Assembly (NCBI RefSeq): GCF_041146795.1
Contig: NC_135174.1
Location: 7,255,878 to 7,319,877, forward strand
From: Maylandia zebra
Taxonomy: Eukaryota; Chordata; Actinopteri; Cichliformes; Cichlidae
Length of the DNA stretch: 64,000 nt
Direction: 5' to 3'
Of the stretch, positions 47,787-61,141 are shown in pieces. How positions within the stretch are numbered: the first letter of the stretch is position 1; every line of letters starts with the position of its first letter. A program made the position numbers and the translations under genes. Below the pieces are notes generated by a model, which was given only the letters and a program-made list of their open reading frames with translations, did no database searches and was not told the origin of the DNA.

Positions 47787-49965
47787 TGCGTGATACCCCC
47801 CAACCCAGCAGATTCCGAGTGATGTGGTGCTTCCTGGATCTCCCCAAAGGCAGAGTATCCCTGCTTCCATCATCCTTCTCCCGCCTATTCCACAAAATAT
47901 TATCAGCTTCATGGTATTTAAAATTGAATGGCTCCAATTCTTCAGCATATCGTTTTGGTGCTATAATAAAAAACAGGCGCTCTTCGTTACCTTCAAGTGT
48001 TTGTGCTTTCTACCTGCTAACCTTGATTCTCTGTCTACTTCCTCATTACCTGCTCAAGCTCAGTTCCAAAAAGCTGTTTGTCCCTCAGCCTCTTCTTTGG
48101 AGATGTTTGGTGCACACCACCAGCCACTACTGAACAAAGTGAAAGAAACCACAGAAATCCACTCACCAATCTCTGCTACTTGGAACCCTGAGTTTGAAAT
48201 CAGAGTTCTACCATTGCTTAAATATAACAGAGCCACACTTGATTTGGAACTACAGTTCAAACACATTTAGGGAAGGACAGATTTCATAACAAGAACAAAG
48301 AAAGTCAAGACATCATTAATCTTGAGATAAGTCTCAGATCTAAAATAAAACAATATGCGGTTGTGTTACACTCCTTTCTTATTTCAGTGCTGGGAGTGCC
48401 AAGATAGCGAATGGAAGTTTTACTGCAGCTGTTTGAAAAAAGATGAGCTGCTGAAAGACTTCCATTGGTTTTTAATACTGATGGTACCGAGGCTGTAGAC
48501 ATAATGATAAATGTGCTCCATATGTCCTGTTTATTACTAAGCATGGATCATTTTCTGTTATGGAAACAACAACAGTGGGAAATGATTGTGTTTTCAGTGA
48601 TAATGGCACAATATCTGGTAGAATTGCTTCTTCTTGCCACCATAGAGCAGATTGCACAAAGCAAATAGTATTTATTGCTGGCCTAAAGCAATTAATTTAC
48701 AGTTGCTATGTCAACTACATCTCAATACACTTCTTTCATATTGTCCAATAAAAATATTGCATGCATTATAAAATTTCATAGGTGAAGAAAACAAAATGCA
48801 AACATGTTTTTTTCATTGGTTAATAAGTCTTATCATAATATAAAAAGGTATTACAAGAGCAAAACTAACCTTATTTTGCAAAAACCTAGTTTATATCTTT
48901 GTTAACATATCTACTGTGTTTTTAGATATAGGTTAAAAGAAGCAGTAAGGAAATCCTTCCTCAACTGACTATTGCTCTTCAATGTATTATTAGCCCTGAC
49001 TCTCCAATCAGAGAATGACTGTAAGGGGCACCTGTAGCCCATTTTCCAGTGTATATTGGTGTTTTGGTCTCATTCATGTGAAAAATGGATTTAATGTGTT
49101 TAGGCCAACTGTTTCCCCTCGGGCGCCAGTGACATAAATTTTGTCATCAGACAGTTATCGCGTGATACCGTGACGATGTGTTTTCTTGTGGCCACGCAGA
49201 TGCTTCTGTCTTGTTATTAGCTGTCAGCTATTGTATTTTAGATTGATTGTATTAACTGAGGTGCCTTTTTTTTCTTTAATTTCTTTAGAGTTGATAATCT
49301 GTTTTTATTTTTATTATATAAGTAAGCAGAAGTCCTGTGACATCAGTATGACCCAGTCACTACCCTCCACCATGGTAATGTTGGCATTACAGAGGAATGT
49401 AACGTCAGTAATTTGCACTCCATCCAGCACAGTGAGGTGACATATTGCCAATGTAGCCTATACGTGCTGCGTGGGTGGTTGTAGCCCCTACACAGCAGAC
49501 ACCTGTTTGCTCAGTGGGAAAAGGTTGTTTCTCCATAGTACTACTTTGCAATGTCATAACTCTCTTTGCTCTACCCACATAGAGAGGGACTCTGTAGTGC
49601 TATAATAACAGTGACAGTACTGCTAATACTGTTTCCATTCAGTGGCGCCATCTTGGATTGCTAGCTCGAGATATGTTGGTCTGCTCCAATTTTCCATGTG
49701 AAAAATCCAAGTTGAGGGGATGTTACACAAAACATTTCCAACTGGAACCTCAAAATTTCTGACTTCCGACTTATTCCGGAACAACGCCTTGTCTTTCTCT
49801 GTGTGACCCCACCTGGGAGGCAGTGGGTAACCTGGAAATCATTTGGGGTGTGTGAGTAGGGCAGCTGAATAGTGTATTGGTAACACCAACGTCTTTGGAA
49901 CAGGAGATAGCTAAAGTTAGATGTTGTTTAGATTAACAAGCTGTGTGTCAGATGTTGAGGATTGA
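47787..49965. other. Spacer, no gene seen
   Basis: Two overlapping open frames of about 115-148 codons at 47786-48270 lack family resemblance and codon evidence. Nothing else recognised. Confidence 0.4.
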
Positions 49966-50112
49966 GGCAAGGCAAGGCAAGGCAAATTTATTTGTATAGC
50001 ACAATTCAACAACAAGGTGATTCAAAGTGCTTTACAGAGACATTAGAAACAAAAACAAATAAAAAGCATGATTTAAAATTGATTAAAACAAGCAAACAAA
50101 CAAACTAACTAA
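49966..50112 (-). repeat. (CCTTG)n-tailed LINE 3' UTR fragment
   Basis: Nearly identical to the first 140 bp of 20791-21283, from the GGCAAGGCAAGGCAA tail through CAATTCAACAACAAGGTGAT to the CAAACAAACAAAC run. It lacks the coding part; a very short 5'-truncated insertion. High similarity suggests a young family. Confidence 0.8.
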
Positions 50113-50124
50113 ACACACACATTT

Positions 50125-50416
50125 CACACCTGTTCGCGCGATCTGAACCCTTATCGTAAGGGGAGCTACCAGTCCTTCTGTGGACGAGCTACTTTCTATT
50201 TTAAATTCCCTGAATTTAAAATACTCTCTAGACCCAGTCTAGACCCAGCTGGGGAGCTACCCAGAGCTCTAATCCCACACCTGTTCGCGCGATCTGAACC
50301 CTTATCGAAAGGGGAGCTACCAGTCCTTCTGTGGACGAGCTACTTTCTATTTTAAATTCCCTGAATTTAAAATACTCTCTAGACCCAGCTGGGGAGCTAC
50401 CCAGAGCTCTAAACCC
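50125..50416. repeat. 151-bp tandem duplication (two units)
   Basis: CACACCTGTTCGCGCGATCT starts at 50125 and again at 50276. The two units match almost throughout and both end in GAGCTACCCAGAGCTCTAA. Unit 1 has an extra AGACCCAGTCT-type piece near 50231-50245, and one substitution separates TATCGTAAGG from TATCGAAAGG. It directly follows the LINE tail fragment. No known family recognised. Confidence 0.88.
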
Positions 50417-52079
50417 ATATATTGATGAGAAGTGCTGCTGGAACAAGGCATACATGAAGAGAGGTCATATGTAACGCATGTGGGAACTACAGACTCAAAG
50501 AAAACCATTTTGTTTTGCAGTGAGAAATATTTAGTGAGCAGTGGGTAGCACTCCTGGGCACTCCTCAGTGTAGATCGTGTCCCCAAGTTACTCCAAGCTA
50601 GCTGTATTAATTTGTTAGCTTGGTTGTCCTGCTATTTCAACAATTTTACTGTTGATATTGTTGTTGTTTTTTGATAGTTTTTTAGAAATATATATTATAT
50701 ATTAAAATAAAGTAATATATCCACAATCCTGCTGAGTTTGTTTTTTATTGATTGATTTGTGAAACTATTGAAATGAATCTGTCACATCTCTGCCTTGTCA
50801 TGAATGAGTTTTTACTAACAACTGGCAATATAATTAAGGATCATTAGATTAATATTTCCTGTGGTGCAGTTCCCCAGGTTGCATTGTGGGTCTTCCCTCC
50901 AGCTTTCTTCCTAAGGAAAATAATCAGCCAGTACCGCGCAGCTGCAGTGCAAAAATGACTCGAGCTCAGATATTCAGACATCCAGGGTTTTGTACATAAC
51001 TAATGAGTAAAACCCCAAAATAGTGGCCTTATTTATCAAAGCTGTAAGTCTGTAGCAAGGTTGTTCTAACACTAGTGACTCACTAGAGATTAATTGTCAG
51101 GTGTTCAATTATGCCAGAAGAGAAGAACAAAGAATTTACTTAAAAAAAGACAAACCTTCCTCTGTCAAAAGACTGTCAAGTTTTCCAACCTTCCATCCAC
51201 CCCATCGCTCAAAATCAGCAAAACACTGGGTCTTGGATTTCAGTGTGATGGCGCAAAAGCAGGCTTCTATTTCTAGCTGTCACCCACTGATTTTCCAGCT
51301 CAATTAACAGTACTCTAGATAATTATGTTAATGTTAATGCCACGAGCTGGTTGAAAAGTGTCTCTCGCTGATGTTTTAATGTTTACAGCGGATTCATTGT
51401 AGAGTGTCCTGTAAACGAGGTATTTATTATGCACTTCATTATGTTTCAGGAGAAAAAGCTTTTTAGGAAAGGGGTAGCTAATGTGTTTGGGGAAGGCTAT
51501 CTCAGGTAGCACATCTGCAGTAACTGGGGTGTAAACAGAACCTGTAGCCTGACAAAATGATGTAGTGTAAAATTATTGCTGGCCTTGGTAGAGAAGCTGT
51601 AAGTAGTTCTGCTTACACAAGAGCAGATAAGAGTAGATGATGCATTTACCAGAGTCTCATCAGTGCTGCTTTATGATTAGATTCATGATACTTCAGTCAG
51701 AAATATTGTGAGTCAAGGTAAATTTGAGGATACACACATCGATGCTTTGAGGACACGGTCTCAACGGCTTGTGAGTAAGAACAGTGTCTGTCTCATAAAA
51801 ATATTAGCAGTGGCGTGATTGGCTCGTTAGTGTTTTGGAATGTTTCAATTGTTTTTATTTAAGAACAGAGGCCTTAATTGGTGTAACAATGTGACAATCA
51901 TCATACATGTGGAAGCCATGAGACCAGCGCCCGTGGATAAACATCATGTTAACAGCACAAGCAGCAAAGTTGGAATATTATGTCAGTACAGTAGTACTAA
52001 AAACTGTTTCCTCAAATGACCACTTGAGGCTGTCTCCAACAGTGAGTTAGTCCCCACATATTGCCATGATAAAAATATC
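50417..52079. other. Spacer, no gene seen
   Basis: AT-rich, no gene or repeat recognised. Confidence 0.4.
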
Positions 52080-52209
52080 CATCATACACTTTGTACGTCT
52101 TTGTTACAGCTGTACATGGGGTGAATTGTTTCATAACTAAAACATCTAAGCCACTGAAAAGGACCTTTAAATTGTATTTGTCCTGTTGCTGTTTTTGGAA
52201 CCCTTTTAA

Positions 52210-52660
52210 TGCAGTTAACGCTGCGCCCTGTGCTTTTTACAGATGAGATTTTCACCCTGAGCATGACATGAAAGGGTCTGGAGAAGCCTGTAGCATCGTT
52301 CAGCATGACCAGTTTGGTGGTGGGTCAGTGATGGTCTAGGGGGTCGTGGAGGGACAGGCTTAGGCAACGGCATCCTGAGCTCCATTAGGTATTGAAATAA
52401 AATCCTTGGATCTACTGTTGGAAAATATGTCTGGTGAGATGGGTCCTGGGTTCCTCCTGGCACACAACAACGCCCAGCTTCATGTGGTGAGAGTATGCAG
52501 GCAGCTATTGGAGGGCCTAACTAAATCCAAGAGAACATCTCTGGGATACCTCAGTTCATCTGACATGCACCTCAGACTGTCCAGGAGCTCAGTGATGCAC
52601 TGATCCAGATTTAGGAAGAGATCGCCCAGAACACCGTTGGTCATCTCGTTAGGAACACAT
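52210..52660 (+). pseudogene. Tc1/mariner transposase relic, C-terminal half
   Basis: Frame pieces resemble the second half of a Tc1-like transposase: GGGSVMVWG-type reading at 52315-52345 (catalytic block 2 region), then LAHNNAQLHVVRVCRQLLEG at 52458-52517, in which the usual aspartate of the QDNAxPH motif is replaced by N. The third block is largely deleted, followed by a LSRSSVMH/DPDLG region equal to the family's C-terminal helices. Stops and frame changes show it is dead. It belongs to a family like that at 25020 but covers the other end of the gene. Confidence 0.65.
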
Positions 52661-54109
52661 ATATATACAAACACACAATGTGTTTTTTTAATGTACCAGT
52701 ACATATTATACTCTAATTGAGCACTAAAAGCGCTTTTAATAATCAAAAGCAACAACTGACAGCTTTTCTCCACTGAAACATTAATCATATGATAAGCATG
52801 TATAAATGCAAAATATGACCTGTATGCATTTACAAATATCAAAGCACTGACGCAAACATATAAGCAGCATTATCAAACACCTCTTGCACTCTAAGCATAT
52901 GGGCCGACTCTCCATTATATTCAGCTAATGACAGCTGTGCCCAAATTTGATGAAAATCTGCTGTTAGAGTGCTCGCCAGGTGCCTCATTATGTTTGCAAT
53001 GGCTCTCATTCGCTGCTAAATGCATTCCCTCCTAGTGGTGGATGATGAAGGAGAGAGATGATGTGATTTCTCTCCATCACCCTGTCATGATATCCAGAGG
53101 GACCTGCGAGAGGCGGTGGGGATAATGTAGGAGCTAGACACCTGTTATAACTGCCTTCTCTCAGGCTGAAGAGCATCATTTATATCATTTAATAATCGCT
53201 GGGCCTCCCCTGGGTATATCAGTCATGCATATGCATTGGTTAGCCTTTTATTCACTGTGGCATTTAGCTACAGGTGTCGTTTAAGCTTCTTTTTATAATT
53301 TTGTTGTCATTCACCATCATTATTTTCTTTTATCTTCTGTGTTCCTCTACTTTCATCTTGTCAGAGATCAATACATCTATTGGTGAATGAGTGATCTGGT
53401 TAAATAAAGATTTTTCCCTAAAATGCACACTATATTTTGCACAAAAATACTACAATAGCAGTACAGTGATAACAAATCAAAACGCTTTCTTTGGCAATAA
53501 AATGAACAGAGGACACTGACATGATTTTTGCATGACTCGCTGTTCATTTCATTTCATGCAGCACCAAAGTTTCCCCACTGGCTTGACACTGAAGCAGTCT
53601 GGTTCAGACAAACAGTGATTCGGCTTAATTAATTAATTATTGGTCAGTTTGACCTGCTGCCACTCTGACAGTGGCTAAATTTGCTATTTGCAGGAGCTGA
53701 GACAGGTGTGTTGAATTCAAAGTAGAGCTTAAGCAGCTGCAGCCAATCTGTAAGCAGCTCAGCCTGCTGTGTTGGCTGGATCATAGTCTATGTTATGACC
53801 AGGGATTTTCTTTCTCAGTTTTTGCCTGCTTGCCTGGATTAGCTTCTCTTTTTTCCAGTTTCATCTACTCTGACTGTGGTGTCTGTCTCCAGCTCCTGCA
53901 TGCTCAGCCTTTAGGCTCTTAGCCATCAGCACAGCCACCGTTTGTGGCTTTTCCATGCCTGCTGGCTGCCTCTGGGTCTTTTCCCTTCTGCCAGTGATTT
54001 TTATACCATTGGTGTGGTCTGTCTGCTATTTTACAATCTGCCCGCACATGGGTTTGCCTGTTGTTGTCCTACATAAAATTTCACTTTCTTCCCCTTCCTT
54101 TATTGCCAC
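52661..54109. other. Spacer, possible conserved non-coding segment
   Basis: No gene recognised. The segment about 52900-53280 is free of recognisable repeats and of balanced composition, with an ATGCATATGCAT word near 53225. Function is unknown. Confidence 0.3.
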
Positions 54110-54352
54110 AGGCCAAGAGGCGGGGTGGACGGGTCGCTAGTCTATCACAGAAAGATAGACAACCTTTCACACTCAAATTCAAACCTATGGGCAATTTAGA
54201 ATCACCAGTTAACCTAGCCCCACTAACTGCATGTCTTTGGACTGCGGGAGGAAACCGGAGCACCCGGAGAGAACTCCCATCCAGATGATTAGAACTCACA
54301 ACATTTTCTCTGTGAGGCAAGACAGCTAACCACTGGACCACTTTGCTGCCCT
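54110..54352. repeat. Interspersed repeat, second copy of 17385-type
   Basis: Runs from AGAGGCGGGGTGGACGGGTC through GGGCAATTTAGAATCACCAG and GCATGTCTTTGGACTGCGGG to CCACTGGACCACTTTGCTGC, an order common in teleost genomes. Better preserved than the copy at 17385-17641. Likely a LINE 3' region. The family name is left open. Confidence 0.6.
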
Positions 54353-54428
54353 TGCAATGGCCATTTTAGACATACATGTTCGCACTGCCTGTCTGAAATA
54401 GGTACTGTGCATCTGTGTATGCTTAAGG

Positions 54429-54654
54429 CAAGGGTGTCCAACTCCAGGCCTCAAGGGCCGGTGTCCTGCCGGTTTTAGATGTGGCCTCGATCCAACACAG
54501 CTGATTTAAATGGCTAAATTACCTCCTCAACATGTCTTGAAGTTCTCCAGAGGCATGGTAATGAATGAATCATTTGATTCAGGTGTGTTGATCCAGGGTG
54601 CTATCTAAAACCTGCAGGACACTGGCCCTTGAGACCTGGAGTTGGACAACCCTG
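54429..54654. mobile_element. hAT MITE, 226 bp
   Basis: Long terminal inverted repeats: CAAGGGTGTCCAACTCCAGG on the left against CAGGGTTGTCCAACTCCAGG read inward from the right. A perfect 8-bp target duplication GCTTAAGG flanks it (54421-54428 and 54655-54662). No coding capacity; it could be moved only by a transposase made elsewhere. Confidence 0.92.
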
Positions 54655-54662
54655 GCTTAAGG

Positions 54663-57389
54663 GGATTGAGACACTGTGACTGTCATATCACCACCTTAGA
54701 GAAACAGTCAGAGCCACAGCAGTGGCTAATGCTAATGCTACAGTCACACTAGGGAAACCAATGGCTGACAAGTGTGTGCCTCTGAAAATGTTGCTCAGAT
54801 GATGGGGACCAGGTCTGTGACCACTTGCAGTAGTCATCTTCAAAGTGACTTTGATGCATCAAAACAGGAATAAGTAATATAACCAGAATACAACCAGTAA
54901 GGTGGAGTTTTCTCATCAGCGCAGACTTACTCAGACTGATTTCTACATGTTGGCAAAATTTGTGCATTTATAAATTAGATGGCAGTTGTTTTTAAACAGT
55001 CTGTGTGAGAGTGATTGCAGTCAGCTTGAGTCAGACCGCAACTGTTTGGAGACAGGTTGCCTCGCACCAGGCACCCTCTGTAAACGCCTTGAGATCAAAA
55101 GTGGTCACCCAGGGATTGAAAGTGTTGCATGTTCTGCCTCTGGGTAATCAGTTTACTACTTGCAGTCAGTCAACCACTTGTTTTTCACTAGTCAGAAGGA
55201 GGTTGCCATCCTATTTTTACTCTAGTAAAACTGAGACATTTTTTTCTATAAGTGAATTTAGTTCTGAAAGTCTTTTTCAAACTAGCATAGAAGTAACAGC
55301 TTCATAGGAAGCTGGTACAGTCACAAGTCCAAACCTCTTTGCATCTGCTTCTTCTTTATTATTTAGCAGTCACAACATGTAATACTCTTTATATGCTGCA
55401 ACTTGTCACTGCTGACATACCTGCTAAAGAAAACTGCCAAAAACTGGTGTGCTTCATCAGTGGGGCATCTGAGTAAAGGAACCCCTTCCTATATAAATGC
55501 AGTGACTCAAGAGTCAACCTCCCCTTAGTGCAACAACAAACACCCAGGAATAAATGGCTCTTACAGCAGTTAATATTATTGTGAATAAATGTTGCACATT
55601 TTATTAGGCAGCAGCCAAAATCCCAAACTTGAGGCTTTGAGTGTAATGACCCCATGGTAGCTATGCCCATGCTTTCCATAAGATTTAAGTCTATCCATGA
55701 TTACCCCGACAGGCAATCAGACCAACAGAAGCACAAAGCCATGGCTGCTAATCTTTTCACAAACATAATTAGCCCAACATGTTATCTTGATGGGTAAAGT
55801 ATTTAATATGAGTTAAAACTATGCTCACTTGCTTTCTTTAGACTGTGAGGAAAGAACTTGATCAACCTGTTCCTTGAAAACAGGCCTGGTATACATACTC
55901 AAAACAACACTGGCATGCATTTGGAGTTGTAATTATTAACTTAAATGTCAACATTGCATAGTCCGTAGCCAAAGTGTTGTTGATTTTTTTTGTTGATGAT
56001 CTGTAAGTGAAGGTAAATAATGCATTGAGAGGGAACTAAAAGGGCCATAAAACATATCATAAAACCAAAATAATGGGCAACTGCAGAGCCTGCTGAGAAC
56101 TCAGTGGATTGATTGCTACAAATGACTAAATCTCACCCTTTTGATCTTGGTCTATCCAGTATCAAACTAGTAACACGCCCTTAGAAACAATCGAAATGTA
56201 ATAAACTAAAGCATATCCATTACATATAAGGTGGAAAAAGGCTTTATGATAAAAGGCTGACAGTCTAACACCACTTTATTGGGTGTTTAATAACACTGCT
56301 TCCTCTGTGTTCGCCTTTCCCAAACGAAAGGTCAAACTGTAATAATGACACAATCTCTTGGTGCTATCTGCTCACACTGGAAGTAGAAGCCAGCTGGCAT
56401 GAAAGACAACAGGGATAATGACGTGGTTCCCATCGTTAGCCGCTGTCTGCTTCCTAATAATATCACGAGCCTGTGTTGTTGTGACGTATGCACACAGAGG
56501 CTACAACTCTTACACAGCTGTTTTCCTTTGAATTATTCTTGTCCATCGTACACGTGTGTAGGTGGATACACTCTGTAGGTGGGGGGTAGCATTGCTTTTT
56601 GGTTTCAGAAATCTTATCACTGCCCAATTTCCTACTGTCTCAGGTGCCTGGCAACATCTTCTAATGTCTTCATAGTAACAAACAGGAAGTCCATTTAAAG
56701 GTAAGGCTCTTAACTCCCCCACTGTTTAAGCACTCTACTTCTGGTTGCCAAAGGAAACGTGCACTCTCCAGTTGAGGAGGAAGATGCAAACAAATGGAGC
56801 GAGCTGAAAGACACTCTAGCCCTCATTGTTGTTCACATTTGTGAAGCGCTTCACTAAACCCGCTCAAACCAAAGACGCCACTGGGTAGAGATCAAAGCAA
56901 AGACAGGTGTACTCTGAATACATGAAAGTCATGTTCATTCTGTTCCTGGTCCATTTATAAACTTCAGATCAAGCTGCCTGTCGTGTGTGACATGTCGAGA
57001 TTATGGAAAAACCATTCATCCACTTAAAAAATGGACTTGGCTAATGTCTTACTGCTTACAAGCTGTTTTCTAAAGTTGAGAGGTTTTCCAAGTCAGTAAA
57101 GCTTTTCAGTAAAGAATGTATTAAATGTAGAAAATGTTGAGATGTGTAGGCTCATTTTAAATTTGTTGCCAAGAACAGAGTCATGTTTACCTCTGTCTTT
57201 CATCAACACTTTGTGAGCTGATGTGACAAACTGCTTGGATTACTTTGTAAATGAGTTTATGTGTTTTAGCAGTTCAGGACATCCTTTGTCATGTTTTCAC
57301 TGCGTGATAGGTCTAGACTGCAGGCAAGGCAGTTTAGCACCTGCAGTCTTTTACAGGTGAACTATGTATAATGATATTTGTCTTCAATT
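54663..57389. other. Long spacer, no gene seen
   Basis: No gene, RNA or defined repeat recognised. Confidence 0.4.
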
Positions 57390-58600
57390 ATTGTCCCAGT
57401 CCTGAAGAAGCCTGCTGCTGAAACTTTCAGATTTCAGAGATGTTGCTCTCACTCCCATTGTTACCAAGTGCCTTGAGAAAATAATATTCAGCCTTGTTAA
57501 AAGGTAGCCTCCCTCTTACCTTTGACCCTGACAAATTTGTAAAAAAGGTCCACAGAGGCGTTTCAATGATTACAGCTCTGCATTCAGTACGATCATCCCA
57601 GATATACTAAACAGTAATTTCCTTACGAATTGTCCTCAGGATGTCAGGGTTGGCCTTAACCTCTCCTCCACCTTCTCACTCAGCAGTGGCGTCCCACAGG
57701 GCTATGTGCTGAGCCCATTGCTTGCTCACATTACACACATGACGTGCATACGTATGTCCTCCCACACTTCCAGTTCCATAATAAAGATGGTAGATGACAC
57801 AGTGTTTGGCCTCATCTTAGGCAGTACATACCTCGACAAGGTCCCAAAAGTGGCCCACTGATGCCCTGCAAACAACCTCGCATTAAAGACAAAGAAAACA
57901 AAAGAAGCAATCCTGGACTGCAGGAAGTGCAGACCTGACCACTCTCCCATTTTCAATAATAGAGACTGTGTGGAAATAGTCCACAGCTTTAAATTCCTGG
58001 GTTGCCACGTATCTGATAATCCGTCCCGGTCCATTCACACCACTGCTACGATACAAAAGTCACAGAAACATCTGTGACTCCTAAAAAAAGAAAAACCCAT
58101 GTGTGAAGTTGGCGATTATTTTCCACCACTGTGTGACAGTGCATTTTTTCACTGTCTCTCAGTGTGGTATTCAGGCTGTTCAGTAGCCTGAAAAAAGCCC
58201 TACAGAGGGTCATAAAGTCAGCGCAAAGGATCATCGGCTGCCCTCTTCCTTCACTCGAGGACATTGCTGACATCTGCTTCCTCTCCAGAGAACATCATAA
58301 TATCTATTTCTTACCCCAGTCATCATCTTTTCGACCTTTTGCCCTCAAGGAAGCGGTATAGGTCAATTAAAACGTACAGAAACAGATCCAGACCCTTGAT
58401 AAACACTCAGTGTTCTTTACAGCTTAACACCATTATGTGTGCAATATTGTGTCAGTCAGTGCAGCACTTGACTTTGGACTTGCACTCACAGCATCTTATC
58501 ACACCCTGCCTTGGTCTGTTTTCTTTATGTTGTGTTGTTTAGGACTGGTGTATGTACTGAAATTTCAATCTATCACTGTATGTAGTGACAATAACAACGT
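57390..58600 (+). pseudogene. Decayed L2/Rex1-like LINE, reverse transcriptase relic
   Basis: Coding pieces in several frames follow the order of a fish LINE reverse transcriptase: FRDVALTPIVTKCLEKI (57432-57482), a HRGVSMITALHSV piece (57552), GVPQG-like SGVPQGYVLSPLL (57685-57725), a catalytic FADD-like MVDDTVFG (57789-57812), FKFLGCHVSDNPS (57990-58028) and the C-terminal LQRVIKSAQRIIGCPLPSLEDI (58198-58270). Stops and frame changes are frequent. It is older than the chromovirus and the nested Rex3-like copy. The clade is a judgement from general likeness. Confidence 0.75.
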
Positions 58601-58834
58601 CTTATTTTATACAGTCAGCTGCCACTGTAGTACGGGGTTAGCAACTTTTACTTTCAGGACTGACTAAATTCTTCATTACACCAACACAGCCAGCCTGAAC
58701 TGCTGATGCAAGACAGGATGGGTCTATGCTTTCATGTTGTTTATGCCAAATTCTGACCCTACCTGTACCTATGTTAGAGCACAAATCAGGACTCATCAGT
58801 GCACACTTCCAACAGACACATTTCCAATCCTCTT

Positions 58835-58945
58835 TTGTCAAGTTTTTATTTATTTATTTATTAACCTTTATTTATTTCATTGTGATTTAACTCTCATTTC
58901 CAAGAGAAACCTGGCCAGGACCTCACACAGGGTCTGTCTTGGTGA
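58835..58945. repeat. LINE 3'-end-like fragment
   Basis: A TTTATTTATTTATT run is followed by ATTTCCAAGAGAAACCTGGC, a word typical of the 3' end of some teleost LINEs. Short and without a second copy here. Confidence 0.3.
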
Positions 58946-61062
58946 GCCAGTGTGAATGTAGCCTCACCTTTTATTCTGTTAGCTCACAGATGGGCTACAG
59001 CACCCGATGTGGTCTTCTGCTGCTGTAGCCCATCTGCTTAAAAGCTTGACATGCTGTGTGAGATGCTCGTATGCATATCTTATTTGAAATAAGTGGTTTG
59101 AGTTACTGTTGCCTTCTTATCAGCTCAAACCGATCCAGCCATTCTGTTTAAATCTATTATTTTAAAAACAAAAACTCATTTCCAGTATGTAAATGTAAGC
59201 AAACCATTTCCTGCCTTTATCTTCAACATAATGCTACTCATTTTTGCACCTAACTGCAACAAAATGTAACATCTTTTGGATCGACCCTTCACCAGAAACT
59301 CAGCGAAATCATAACTGGAAAAATGGCAGATGCAGTAAATGTCAGTCATTCTGTCTCCTGGTAAGTATTATGAGTGCCTTAGCAATTAACTCTATAGTAT
59401 GTGAAGCCGCTGAGGTTCTTCTAGCCTGAGGCCTGAAATCATTAGCCATCTCCCAAAGCACAGCAGCGTGTTCACAGATGAACTGCTTCTGATGAGTGCG
59501 GTGGAGAGCGCTTCTGTATTTGTCCAGTCCTTCTTTAAGGACTAATCTCTCAGTGCTGGCTGGGTTTGCTGGCAGAAAAACTCTTATGTTTTGCTTTTAT
59601 ATCTGAACTCTCTACCTCTTTAACACAAAGTCACTTTTAGCTGTGTAGTTTGCTTCACTGGAAAAGGCAAACTGATCCTGTAGGCTGAACTGAGCGCCAC
59701 AGAGAGAAGAAATACCCATTAGCTGTCGGGGTTATAAAAACATTCTTCCTTGCACTCACAAATCCTACTTGACACTGGATGCACTTAAATAGAAATTGAC
59801 TTTTCTGTCAGCTGGATGGTGTAATAAAGACAAATGAAAATGCACACCTTACCCCACTGGAGAGTGAGATGTTCTCACCCAGCTCTTGTTTCCATAAATA
59901 AACAGTGTTATGCCATCCACTTTAATAAGAGTGGGCAGAAGTACTTGAATTAAAGTGCGCAGGAGTGAAGGGAGCCAAAGTTGGGTGATTAAACATAATT
60001 TAAAAAGCAAGCAGAATAAATCTCACTAACCAAATCACAAACATGACGAGAATGCGGGTCACCACTTTTTTTCCTTTATTTTGTTGTACACACAGTTGTA
60101 TTTTGATTTAAATAAATAGTAATAATATTTTTAGGCAGAGAAAAGTGCGACAGTGTCATTCAGTAAGTGCGCAGCACATGCTACACGTTACAACAGTGCA
60201 AGAACAGACCTGACGTCTGCATTTAGGATTCATTCCAGCACACGATCAAGCAACGCAGGGTGATTACAGAACATACAGACGCTGCGACAGATGGCTCGCA
60301 GAAGGCTCGGAAGGGCTGCATTGAGTTTAAAAGCTGGTGAATTTAAAAGTGTTAACCTTGACTGTGTGATTCATTTTCATGACGCGCTGCCTTGTTTATC
60401 ACTGCACAAACTGTGGCAGACACAATGGCTACATCTACTGGCCATTCTGCAGAGCTACACTCATGTAGTTGAAGCCCTGGTGCACACAGAAGTCTGGAGG
60501 GGACTAACTAATATAGTTAAATTCCAGATGCAGTCCAGTTGCTGCATAAACATAAACATAAATGAGAGAAAAAAAAGAAAAAAAAAGAATTACACACAGT
60601 CTGCGTTCCCAGAAAGGTCATCAAATAGGAAAACACACATGCATGGTTCACTGAGCTGGATAGATAAAAAACAAAACAGCATCAGATTGCACAATAAACA
60701 TGAACTGTTATCTAGCAGCTCACAAGTGTTGAACTAGAGAAGGTAATCCCTACAGCACATGCTGTTCAAATGATTGCCCAAACTACTGCAAACACATGCC
60801 AGTTTTTGGCAGGAGCTTGAGAGATTTCTGCATAAATATGAGTGAGGACAATTTCTTTGGCATAGGGACCCTACAAAAGGGTTCAGCACCATCACTCTCA
60901 ATGGCGATCTAAAAGACATTTTAGAAGCTTTATATAGGTTTGCAATAAATAAATACAAAATGTGTGTTGGGTAGGATTAAAGGCCTAGACCAAATTGTAA
61001 ATTAAGAACAGATTTGAACAGTCACTATTAAGGGGATCACATCTCATAAATAACACACAGGA
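58946..61062. other. Spacer downstream of slc2a11-like gene
   Basis: No gene recognised. An open frame at 60291-60737 has low complexity in its middle (poly-Lys) and no family resemblance. The right-hand part may belong to the 3' UTR of the transporter gene. Confidence 0.4.
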
Positions 61063-61068
61063 TTTAAT
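61063..61068 (-). terminator. Possible poly(A) signal ATTAAA
   Basis: ATTAAA on the minus strand lies about 75 nt past the stop codon of the transporter. It is the common variant of the poly(A) signal; no AATAAA was seen closer. A short 3' UTR is inferred. Confidence 0.35.
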
Positions 61069-61141
61069 CTGCACAGAAGTCAATTAAAACCTGAAGATAA
61101 GCTCAAAAGGCACGGCTTTTTATAATCCCACAGGTCAAATT

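Noticed and set aside
47786..48270. Two overlapping 115-148-codon open frames
   Set aside because: No family resemblance, random-looking composition, and they begin at the end of a transposon.
60291..60737. 148-codon plus-strand open frame near the transporter
   Set aside because: Has a poly-Lys low-complexity stretch, no recognisable domain and no splice or promoter context.
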